DNA of 5,695 nucleotides from an uncultured Peptococcaceae bacterium. Lineage in GTDB: Bacteria; Bacillota; Peptococcia; Peptococcales; Peptococcaceae. A program made the position numbers and the translations under genes. The notes beneath the pieces are model-generated. The model saw nothing but the letters and a program-made list of their open reading frames with translations, searched no databases and was not told the origin of the DNA. This document shows positions 1 through 5,616 of this stretch, piece after piece. The stretch is from the NCBI GenBank assembly GCA_900556545.1, contig USPE01000131.1:1-5695 (forward strand), in the 5' to 3' direction. How positions within the stretch are numbered: position 1 is the stretch's first letter; each line of letters begins with the position of its first letter.

Positions 1-117
1 GCCGGATGTCGGTTTCATACCCGTTGTCCCAAAGCGTCTGAAAAATGTCGTATGGCAGAGCCGCAGTTAAGGGAAATTGAACCAGGTCATTTTGTTGCTT
101 GTCATTTGTATCAATAG
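1..117 (+). CDS. Oligopeptide/dipeptide ABC transporter ATPase, C-terminal fragment (cut by window edge)
   Basis: Frame 1 is open from the first base and ends at TAG 115-117, giving 38 residues that begin AGCRFHTRCPKASEKC and end in GHFVACHLYQ. This is the characteristic C-terminal extension of DppD/DppF/OppD/OppF ATPases, which follows the nucleotide-binding domain. Four cysteines (fragment residues 3, 9, 16 and 34) fall in the conserved spacing of that extension; in some family members this cysteine set holds an iron-sulfur cluster, which is family knowledge and not shown here. Walker A, Walker B and signature motifs lie outside the window. The protein would sit on the cytoplasmic face and drive import through the permeases encoded downstream. 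Only 49 bases separate it from the binding-protein gene on the same strand, so one operon is likely. Whether it is the D-type or F-type subunit cannot be told from this fragment. Confidence 0.9.
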   Translation, partial: AGCRFHTRCPKASEKCRMAEPQLREIEPGHFVACHLYQ

Positions 118-153
118 GAGATATTGTCGCTTTGTGGCATCTCAATAAATTAT

Positions 154-160
154 GGGGGAG
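154..160 (+). promoter_or_regulatory. Ribosome binding site of the binding-protein gene
   Basis: GGGGGAG lies 6 bases before ATG 167. It decides the start: an in-frame ATG at 152 directly abuts this site and has no good purine tract at proper spacing, and starting there would add MGEIH before the basic signal-peptide start MKKKF. Confidence 0.8.
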
Positions 161-166
161 ATTCAT

Positions 167-1771
167 ATGAAAAAGAAGTTTTTAGCCTTGGTATTAGCCC
201 TGGCTGTAGCGGTGGGCGGAACTGCCTGCGGCGGAAAGACCAATGACGGTGATGCTGCCACTAACACTAACACAGAGGGCACAGTCATTGTGGCAATGGG
301 TTCTGGTTTCTCTACTTTGGACCCTGGATATGTATATGAAAAATATCCGCAAACAATTGTAAATGCTTGTTATGAAACATTGTTCAAACTTCATGGTGAT
401 GGCACAGAACCACAGCCATGGTTAGCCGAAAGTTATGCATTCTCTGATGACGGTTTGACGCTGACTGTTAAATTAAGATCAGATGTTGTTTTTGCCAGCG
501 GAAATCCGATGACTTCTGCGGATGTTGCCTTCAGTATTAATCGTTGTAAAAATCTGCATGGAAACCCATCCTTTATTTGCGACAGCATTGAGCAGATTGA
601 AACACCGGATGACAGTACTGTCGTATTTAAACTGAATCAGGCTGACAGCGCAATTATATCCAAATTAACTTATCAGTCCTTGTCTATTTTAGACAGCACT
701 GTTGTGAAAGAAAATGGCGGTACTGATGCAGAAGATGCTGCTTCTACGGATACAGCTCAGGAATATTTAAATAGCACCAGCGCCGGTACTGGTATGTATG
801 TAATGACCAGTTATATTCCAAATGAACAAGTAGTTCTGGAAAAAAATCCAAATTATTGGAAAGAATCTAATAATATTGAGAAATACATTCTGAATATTCA
901 GCCGGATCCAAATACACAGATGATGACTTTATCTACAGGTGATATTGATATCGCTATGAATATGACCGATGATACCATGGCTGAATTAGAAGGTTCTGAA
1001 AATATCCAAATTGTGAATGACGCAACCAAAATGATTGGTTTCGTAATGATGAATATGGATGAAACTTACGGCGGTCCGGTTTCCGAACCAAAAGTACAGC
1101 AGGCTATCCGTAAAGCCCTGGATTATTCTGGTATTCAGATGATTTGCGGGGAAGGTACTATAACACCATATGATATTATTCAGGTTGGTTTTATGGGCAG
1201 TAAAGGGGAAAGACCTGTTGACTATACCAATATTGAAGAAGCAAAACAGCTTTTAACAGAAGCAGGCTATCCAGATGGTTTTGATGTTGATTTGACCGTA
1301 TCTGATTTGGATATGGAAGGTGTTGCTTTGACTGACTTAGCGCAGAAAGTAAAAGATGATTTGGCTCAGATTGGTATTAATGTAAATCTGGTAACACAGG
1401 CTTGGGCTGCTGGTTATGGTGATTCTTACCGTAATGGCACACTTGGCTTCACTGTTATGTATTGGGGAGTTGATTACAGCGACCCGAACGTGCAGCTGGA
1501 ATTCCTGCCAGGTGCTTCTGTAGGTTTGAGAGCAGGTTGGACTGCCGATATGGATCCAGAACTTGCTGCTATGTATCAGAAAACCATGGAAGCAACTGAT
1601 AACGATGCTCGTATCAAAGCATTAGAAGAAATTCAGGATGCTATGTATGAACATGGTCCATTTATTGTAATTGCGCAGGCACCTGCTCATATTGCGCACA
1701 ACACAAGATTAGAAGGTGTTGCAATTCGTGACTGCGTTACAATTGATTTAACTGAAATTAACCTGAAATAA
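167..1771 (+). CDS. ABC transporter substrate-binding lipoprotein, family 5 (DppA/OppA type)
   Basis: This 534-residue protein captures the ligand outside the membrane and delivers it to the permease pair. Residues 1-20 form a lipoprotein signal peptide (MKKKF, then a hydrophobic run) ending in GGTA before Cys21, the likely lipidated residue; a Gly/Asn/Thr-rich linker runs to about residue 37. The -3 position is Gly rather than Leu, a loose lipobox. The mature part has the family 5 landmarks: PWLAESYAFSDDGLT at 84-98, VVFASGNPMTSADVAFSINR at 107-126, GTGMY near 207-211 (the family usually has GTGPY) and NPNYW at 227-231. WGVDYSDP at 433-440 matches the region where DppA uses an Asp to bind the peptide amino terminus; the equivalent here would be Asp436. 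Length is typical. Ligand class is inferred: peptides are favoured because a peptidase gene follows, but related proteins bind nickel, glutathione or sugars. It lies between the ATPase and permease genes. Confidence 0.93.
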   Translation: MKKKFLALVLALAVAVGGTACGGKTNDGDAATNTNTEGTVIVAMGSGFSTLDPGYVYEKYPQTIVNACYETLFKLHGDGTEPQPWLAESYAFSDDGLTLTVKLRSDVVFASGNPMTSADVAFSINRCKNLHGNPSFICDSIEQIETPDDSTVVFKLNQADSAIISKLTYQSLSILDSTVVKENGGTDAEDAASTDTAQEYLNSTSAGTGMYVMTSYIPNEQVVLEKNPNYWKESNNIEKYILNIQPDPNTQMMTLSTGDIDIAMNMTDDTMAELEGSENIQIVNDATKMIGFVMMNMDETYGGPVSEPKVQQAIRKALDYSGIQMICGEGTITPYDIIQVGFMGSKGERPVDYTNIEEAKQLLTEAGYPDGFDVDLTVSDLDMEGVALTDLAQKVKDDLAQIGINVNLVTQAWAAGYGDSYRNGTLGFTVMYWGVDYSDPNVQLEFLPGASVGLRAGWTADMDPELAAMYQKTMEATDNDARIKALEEIQDAMYEHGPFIVIAQAPAHIAHNTRLEGVAIRDCVTIDLTEINLK

Positions 1772-1791
1772 CAGGTTCTAATGGTCTTCAA

Positions 1792-1819
1792 TCAGGGACA
1801 GTTGAAAAACTGTCCCTGA
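1792..1819 (+). terminator. Perfect 12-bp hairpin with GAAA tetraloop after the binding-protein gene
   Basis: TCAGGGACAGTT (1792-1803) pairs without mismatch with AACTGTCCCTGA (1808-1819) around a GAAA loop, 20 bases after the TAA at 1769-1771. No U-run follows (next bases are ATGTTGGATTGGC), so a complete intrinsic terminator is not supported. A 3' RNA-stabilising or partial-termination element that keeps binding-protein mRNA above permease mRNA is more plausible. The type label is the nearest available and the function is inferred. Confidence 0.6.
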
Positions 1820-1848
1820 ATGTTGGATTGGCACTAAAGAGGTATTTC

Positions 1849-1883
1849 CGTGAACGATATGGAGCCGTCCAATATCGTTGACG
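1849..1883 (+). other. Imperfect hairpin upstream of the permease genes
   Basis: AACGATAT (1853-1860) pairs with ATATCGTT (1872-1879). The stem extends inward by GGA (1861-1863) with TCC (1868-1870), leaving A1871 bulged and a GCCG loop, and outward past a G-G mismatch by CGT (1849-1851) with ACG (1881-1883). No U-run follows. It ends about 40 bases before the permease ribosome binding site, so it does not mask that site directly. Possible roles are RNA stability or processing between the two cistrons. Confidence 0.5.
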
Positions 1884-1923
1884 AAAATATCTACAGATAG
1901 GATTGAAATTTCTATGCAAAAGC

Positions 1924-1927
1924 GAGG
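1924..1927 (+). promoter_or_regulatory. Ribosome binding site of the first permease gene
   Basis: GAGG lies 6 bases before ATG 1934 and supports that start. Confidence 0.65.
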
Positions 1928-1933
1928 TATCTT

Positions 1934-2953
1934 ATGGAACAATTAAAATTTATCGGAAAGAGGTTGCTTAATTTAGTGATTATGCTGTTTGGTGTAGCAA
2001 CGCTGGTCTTTATTTTGACCAAAATGATTCCCGGAGAGCCGGAAGTCGCCAATTTAAGCCAAAGAGCGCTGAATGACCCTGAAATTGTTGCAGCCTATAG
2101 AGAAAAACATGGCTTGGATCAGTCTGTTTTTGTGCAATATCTTTTGTATATTAAAAATTTGTTTCAGTTTGATTTAGGGACGTCTATTCGTACTGGCCGT
2201 TTGGTATTAGAAGATTTGGCAAGATGTTATCCGGCTACCTTAGAACTGGCTTTGTTTTCTATTGTGATTGCTTCAATTTTTGGTATTTTGTTTGGCGTAA
2301 TTTCAGCAGTGCGGCGTAATAGCATTGCTGACCAGGTTGTACGTGCTATTTCTGTAACAGGCGTTAGTATTCCGGCATTCTGGTTTGCTTTGTTGGTGTT
2401 GTATTTCTTCTACTATAAATTGCATCTATTCCCCGGTCCTGGGCGACTTAGCAATACTTTTACAGCACCTGCTGCCGTTACGGGACTATATGTAATAGAT
2501 AGCCTGCTGGAAGGTGATGTTGCCAAGGCGTTAGATGCAGCCAGCCATCTCATATTGCCTGGAATTGTGCTTGCGGCATTTACAATGGGCTTAATTACAA
2601 GAACAACAAGATCAAATCTTTTGGATACCTTATCAACTGATTATATTCGAACAGCCAAAGCCAAAGGATTAGGCAGCTTTGCATTAATTTTTAAACATGC
2701 GTTATGCAATGCTTTGATTCCGGTATTAACAGTTATTGGGTTAGGTTTGGGAAACTTGCTGGGCGGTATGGTTTTGGTTGAAACGATTTTTGAATGGCCC
2801 GGCGTAGGGCAATATGCTTATGAGTCGGTATTGGCAGTAGATTATCCGGCCATTATTGGCGTAGCACTTTTAATTGCATTAAATTATATGGTAATTAATA
2901 CAATTGTTGATATTTTGTATGGAATTATTGACCCGAGAGTGAGGTGTAAATAG
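1934..2953 (+). CDS. dppB: Dipeptide/oligopeptide-type ABC transporter permease, DppB/OppB family
   Basis: This 339-residue integral membrane protein is one half of the translocation channel. The N-terminus (GKRLLNLVIMLFGVATLVFI, residues 8-27) is the usual first membrane helix of this family, followed by MIPGEPE at 31-37 and an external segment with YREKHGLDQSVFVQYL near 55-70. Further hydrophobic segments lie at about 100-120, 137-158, 200-222, 251-280 and 300-328. The EAA loop that docks on the ATPase is seen at about 236-255 (DYIRTAKAKGLGSFALIFKH, with the key Gly at 245). FEWPGVGQYAYESV at 286-299 and the C-terminal IIDPRVR are also family signatures. Length is typical. The substrate cannot be read from the permease, so the symbol denotes the family, not a proven dipeptide transporter. 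It overlaps the next permease gene by one base. Confidence 0.94.
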   Translation: MEQLKFIGKRLLNLVIMLFGVATLVFILTKMIPGEPEVANLSQRALNDPEIVAAYREKHGLDQSVFVQYLLYIKNLFQFDLGTSIRTGRLVLEDLARCYPATLELALFSIVIASIFGILFGVISAVRRNSIADQVVRAISVTGVSIPAFWFALLVLYFFYYKLHLFPGPGRLSNTFTAPAAVTGLYVIDSLLEGDVAKALDAASHLILPGIVLAAFTMGLITRTTRSNLLDTLSTDYIRTAKAKGLGSFALIFKHALCNALIPVLTVIGLGLGNLLGGMVLVETIFEWPGVGQYAYESVLAVDYPAIIGVALLIALNYMVINTIVDILYGIIDPRVRCK

Positions 2954-3789
2954 TGGTACATTCCATAAAAAAGTTATTGAAATCGAATTATTTGTTCACG
3001 TTTGGTGTGGTTATTTGCTTAGGATGGATTTTGGCCGCTATTTTAGCGCCGTTGATTGCACCTTATGATCCGTTGGCGCAGGACTTAGCCATGCGTTTTA
3101 AGCCGCCTTCTGCTGATCATTGGTTTGGTACAGATGATTTTGGAAGAGATATTTTCAGCCGTGTGATTTATGGTGGCCGTTACTCCCTGCTGGCAGGCTG
3201 TTTAACTGTTGTGATTGCCGGTGTAATTGGTACATTCTACGGCGCTATTGCCGGTTATGTAGGCGGTTGGTTAGATAATGTTATGATGCGTTTTTCTGAA
3301 ATGATTTTATCCTTTCCATCTTTGGTTCTTGCGATGATTATCAATGCCGTTATGGGTTCCAGTTTGTTTAACACCATGTTTGCCTTGGTTATTGTATCCT
3401 GGCCCACCTATGCGCGTTTGATGCGCAGTGTGGTATTGAGTGTCAAAGAGAATGAGTATGTAGTTGCTTCCGAAGCTATGGGCGCTTCTAAGCTTAGAAT
3501 TTTGGTGCTGGAAATTATTCCAAACAGTATCAGCTCCGTGTTGATTATGGCTACCACTGACGTTGGCAATAAGATATTGATGTTTTCTACATTAAGTTTC
3601 CTTGGTCTGGGTTCTGCGCCTCCAACTCCGGAATGGGGCATGATGGTATCAGACGGGGTAAACAATTTCAGTAAGTTTTGGATTGCCGGTTTTCCCGGTT
3701 TGGCTATTTTTACAATGGCTGTCGGCGCCAATTTTATTGGTGACGGTTTGCGGGATTTGCTGGATCCAAAATTAAGAACGCAATTTTAA
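2953..3789 (+). CDS. dppC: Dipeptide/oligopeptide-type ABC transporter permease, DppC/OppC family
   Basis: This 278-residue membrane protein is the second half of the channel. It starts at GTG 2953, whose first base is the last base of the upstream TAG (TAGTG), with GAGG at 2941-2944 as ribosome binding site; the arrangement favours translational coupling and equal subunit amounts. Residues 12-36 form the first membrane helix, ending LIAPYDP, as in the OppC N-terminal domain. HWFGTDDFGRDIFSRVIYGG at 56-75 is the strongly conserved stretch after it. The EAA loop lies at 168-181 onward (EYVVASEAMGASKLRILVLE). LSFLGLGSAPPTPEWGMM at 204-221 region and GDGLRDLLDPKLR near the C-terminus complete the family pattern. 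It is slightly short compared with E. coli DppC (about 300 residues), as many Bacillota members are. It pairs with the preceding permease. Confidence 0.94.
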   Translation: MVHSIKKLLKSNYLFTFGVVICLGWILAAILAPLIAPYDPLAQDLAMRFKPPSADHWFGTDDFGRDIFSRVIYGGRYSLLAGCLTVVIAGVIGTFYGAIAGYVGGWLDNVMMRFSEMILSFPSLVLAMIINAVMGSSLFNTMFALVIVSWPTYARLMRSVVLSVKENEYVVASEAMGASKLRILVLEIIPNSISSVLIMATTDVGNKILMFSTLSFLGLGSAPPTPEWGMMVSDGVNNFSKFWIAGFPGLAIFTMAVGANFIGDGLRDLLDPKLRTQF

Positions 3790-3806
3790 TAGTTCATTTA
3801 TTTGAG

Positions 3807-3811
3807 AGGAG
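3807..3811 (+). promoter_or_regulatory. Ribosome binding site supporting a TTG start
   Basis: AGGAG within the purine run GAGAGGAGAA lies 9 bases before TTG 3821. No ATG or GTG lies at a suitable distance, so this site is the main support for the TTG start of the peptidase gene. Confidence 0.7.
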
Positions 3812-3820
3812 AATAGGGCT

Positions 3821-4903
3821 TTGAATCAGAGTCGTGTAGAGCGTGTGTTAGCAGCAATGGAAGAAAACGGTCTCAAACAGATTTTACTTGTGGATCCAAT
3901 GTCTATCTATTATTTGACGGATATTTATATGGCGCCTTTAGAGCGTTTTTATGCTCTTTGCCTGAGAACAGATGGAAACCATGCATATTTTCTCAATCAT
4001 CTGTTTCATGTACCAGATGATGTTGGAATTCAAAAGGTATGGTATTCTGATACCGATCCGGTTATGGAGTTGGTGGCTGCGCATTTAGATTCACAGTCTG
4101 TACTGGGTGTAGATAAAGATTTAAAGGCCAGATTTTTGTTGCCATTGATGGAACAGAAGGCGGCAGCCGGTTTTGTCAATGCATCGTATATTTTGGATGC
4201 AACTCGTGGAGTGAAAGATAAAGAAGAACAAGAAAAAATGCGGATTGCTTCCGCTATCAATGACAGTGCCATGGCAGAATTTAAAAAACTGGTTCATGCA
4301 GGTGTAACAGAGAAAGAAGTTGCAGCGCAAATGCTGCAAATCTATCGCGATCTGGGAGCAGACGGATATTCTTTTTCTCCTTTGGTGGCCTTTGGGGCCA
4401 ATGCAGCAGATCCGCATCATGCGCCGGATGATACTGTACTGCAGGAAGGCGATTGTGTGCTGTTTGATGTAGGCTGTATAAAAGATGGCTATTGTTCTGA
4501 TATGACACGGACGTTCTATTATAAAACGGTTTCTGATGAACAGCGCCATATTTACCAAATTGTACAGCGTGCCAACGAAGAAGCCATTGCCAAAATAAAG
4601 CCAGGTGTTCCGTTGTGTGAATTAGATGGCATTGCCCGCAATATCATCACAGAGGAAGGTTACGGGCCAAATTTCAATCATAGGCTCGGTCATTTTATTG
4701 GATTAAGTGAACATGAGTATGGTGATGTATCTGCAGCAAATACTCAGACAGCTGTCCCCGGCATGATTTTCTCTATTGAACCGGGAATTTATCTTGCTGG
4801 CAATACGGGTGTGCGGATAGAGGATTTGGTTTTGGTAACAGAAGATGGCTGTGAAAGATTGAATCAATATAATAAGAATTTGGAGATTATTGAATCCATT
4901 TAG
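3821..4903 (+). CDS. M24-family metallopeptidase, Xaa-Pro aminopeptidase/prolidase type
   Basis: This 360-residue protein has the two-part layout of cytosolic Xaa-Pro peptidases: an N-terminal creatinase-like domain (about 1-130) and a pita-bread catalytic domain (about 138-350). The five expected metal ligands are all present: Asp216 (LFDVG), Asp227 (SDMTR), His291 (LGHFIG), Glu320 (FSIEPGIYL) and Glu334 (GVRIEDLVLVT). His199 in DPHHAP and His298 in LSEHEYG match the additional active-site histidines. The intact site predicts an active di-metal (usually Mn or Co) enzyme that removes an N-terminal residue preceding proline, or splits Xaa-Pro dipeptides. No signal peptide is seen, so it should be cytoplasmic and act on imported peptides. 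It begins at TTG 31 bases after the permease gene, on the same strand, pointing to one operon. Aminopeptidase P and prolidase cannot be separated by sequence alone; creatinase-like side activities are less likely given the transporter context. Confidence 0.93.
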   Translation: MNQSRVERVLAAMEENGLKQILLVDPMSIYYLTDIYMAPLERFYALCLRTDGNHAYFLNHLFHVPDDVGIQKVWYSDTDPVMELVAAHLDSQSVLGVDKDLKARFLLPLMEQKAAAGFVNASYILDATRGVKDKEEQEKMRIASAINDSAMAEFKKLVHAGVTEKEVAAQMLQIYRDLGADGYSFSPLVAFGANAADPHHAPDDTVLQEGDCVLFDVGCIKDGYCSDMTRTFYYKTVSDEQRHIYQIVQRANEEAIAKIKPGVPLCELDGIARNIITEEGYGPNFNHRLGHFIGLSEHEYGDVSAANTQTAVPGMIFSIEPGIYLAGNTGVRIEDLVLVTEDGCERLNQYNKNLEIIESI

Positions 4904-4917
4904 AACAATTTGTTTGT

Positions 4918-4922
4918 GGAGG
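4918..4922 (+). promoter_or_regulatory. Ribosome binding site that selects the second ATG of the isomerase gene
   Basis: GGAGG lies 7 bases before ATG 4930 but only 1 base before the in-frame ATG 4924. The spacing favours 4930, which gives MNPKATLWM rather than MIMNPKATLWM. Confidence 0.75.
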
Positions 4923-4929
4923 AATGATT

Positions 4930-5508
4930 ATGAACCCAAAAGCAACGCTGTGGATGGCAAATGGTAAAAAAATTGTGTTGGAATTATTGCCGGAGGCTGC
5001 GCCGAATACAGTGAACAGTTTTATTTCGGCGGCTTCAAAAGGATATTTCGACCAGCATGCAATTGAACGGATTGTGCCGGGCAGCTGGATTGACATGAGT
5101 TACACAGCCTTTGGGCATCAAGAATGTCAATATCTGATTCCCAATGAATTTCAATTAAATCCTCATATCGTTCCGTTGGACTCGCATCCCGGTGTGGTTG
5201 CAATGGGCGGCTATGGAGAGCATGGGCTTGCGGGCTGTGAATTCTTTTTTCCGCTGCGGGATTGTCCGGAACACAAAGGAACTTATCCGGTTTTTGCAAA
5301 AGTGTTAGAAGGCATGGAAGAAATTTACCGGTTGGAGCATATTGATACGGTGCCTGTGACAGATTTCCCTATTGCCGGTATTGAAGTAAATCGGCCGGTT
5401 CATCCAGAAGTTATTGAACGGGTAGAGCTGGAGCTTTATGGGCAGGTATATCCAGAGCCGATTAAAGTGGAAGATGATTGGAAGCCTGCTTGTTGGCCAA
5501 AAGAGTAA
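4930..5508 (+). CDS. Divergent cyclophilin-type peptidyl-prolyl cis-trans isomerase
   Basis: This 192-residue protein has a cyclophilin core: KKIVLELLPEAAPNTVNSFI at 13-32 (family: i.el....AP.tv.NF), GYFDQHAIERIVPG at 38-51 (family: GyYdg..FHRVIpG), GVVAMGG at 88-94, AGCEFFF at 101-107 (family: GSQFFI) and YPVFAKVLEGMEEIYRLE at 119-136. No signal peptide or lipobox is seen, so a cytoplasmic location is likely. Mapping onto human CypA keeps Arg55 (Arg47 here) and Phe113 (Phe106). It changes Phe60 to Ser52, Met61 to Trp53, Gln63 to Asp55, Ala101 to Gly93, Gln111 to Glu104, Trp121 to Glu114 and His126 to Tyr119. Isomerase activity is therefore plausible but unproven, and a binding or chaperone role is an alternative. 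Residues after about 170 (to the end, DDWKPACWPKE) form a tail beyond the core. It lies 26 bases after the peptidase gene, most likely as the last gene of the operon. Confidence 0.85.
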   Translation: MNPKATLWMANGKKIVLELLPEAAPNTVNSFISAASKGYFDQHAIERIVPGSWIDMSYTAFGHQECQYLIPNEFQLNPHIVPLDSHPGVVAMGGYGEHGLAGCEFFFPLRDCPEHKGTYPVFAKVLEGMEEIYRLEHIDTVPVTDFPIAGIEVNRPVHPEVIERVELELYGQVYPEPIKVEDDWKPACWPKE

Positions 5509-5530
5509 TTCATAGAATCATAAATATATA

Positions 5531-5538
5531 AAACAATC
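5531..5538. repeat. Candidate target-site duplication flanking the insertion sequence (one copy in window)
   Basis: ISL3-family elements usually duplicate 8 bp of target. The 8 bases just outside the terminal repeat are AAACAATC. The second copy would lie beyond the right edge, so this is a prediction only. Confidence 0.35.
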
Positions 5539-5561
5539 GGCTCTTTGTCAATAGTTGGGGT
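5539..5561. repeat. Terminal inverted repeat of the ISL3-family element
   Basis: The outer bases GGCTCTTTGTCAATAG followed by TTGGGGT match the general form of ISL3-family ends. The inner limit is an estimate because the partner repeat is not in the window. Confidence 0.65.
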
Positions 5562-5579
5562 AAAGAAAAAAGTTGAGAA

Positions 5580-5611
5580 TAAGAGGCAGAGGAAAAACCG
5601 TCTGCCTCTTA
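5580..5611 (-). terminator. Hairpin after the transposase gene, probable transposase terminator
   Basis: AAGAGGCAGA (5581-5590) pairs perfectly with TCTGCCTCTT (5601-5610), extended by T5580 with A5611. On the minus strand it begins 5 bases after the transposase stop codon and is followed, about 8 bases later, by a T6 run (5565-5570 region). No U-run follows on the plus strand, so it suits transcripts leaving the transposase better than the peptide operon. The T-run offset makes it a weak intrinsic terminator. Confidence 0.55.
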
Positions 5612-5616
5612 ACAAT

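Noticed and set aside
118..143. Short inverted repeat GAGAT/ATCTC upstream of the binding-protein gene
   Set aside because: Only five base pairs around a 16-base loop; easily expected by chance.
124..151. Promoter-like TTGTCG, 16-base spacer, TAAATT
   Set aside because: Both boxes are poor matches and the start point would fall in or after the ribosome binding site, leaving almost no leader.
152..166. ATG 152 as start of the binding-protein gene
   Set aside because: The GGGGGAG ribosome site overlaps these codons and sits correctly for ATG 167, where a standard lipoprotein signal peptide begins.
1878..1906. TTGACG as a -35 box for an internal permease promoter
   Set aside because: At 16-18 base spacing the -10 region (GATTGA and neighbours) matches poorly, and the TTGACG overlaps the 3' arm of a hairpin.
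4121..4558. Minus-strand open frame opposite the peptidase gene, 145 codons
   Set aside because: The plus strand encodes a peptidase with all catalytic residues; the antisense product is Cys/His/Phe-rich with no recognisable motif or convincing ribosome site. Similar antisense frames at 194-394, 3408-3731, 4887-5096 and 5021-5299 are dismissed for the same reason.
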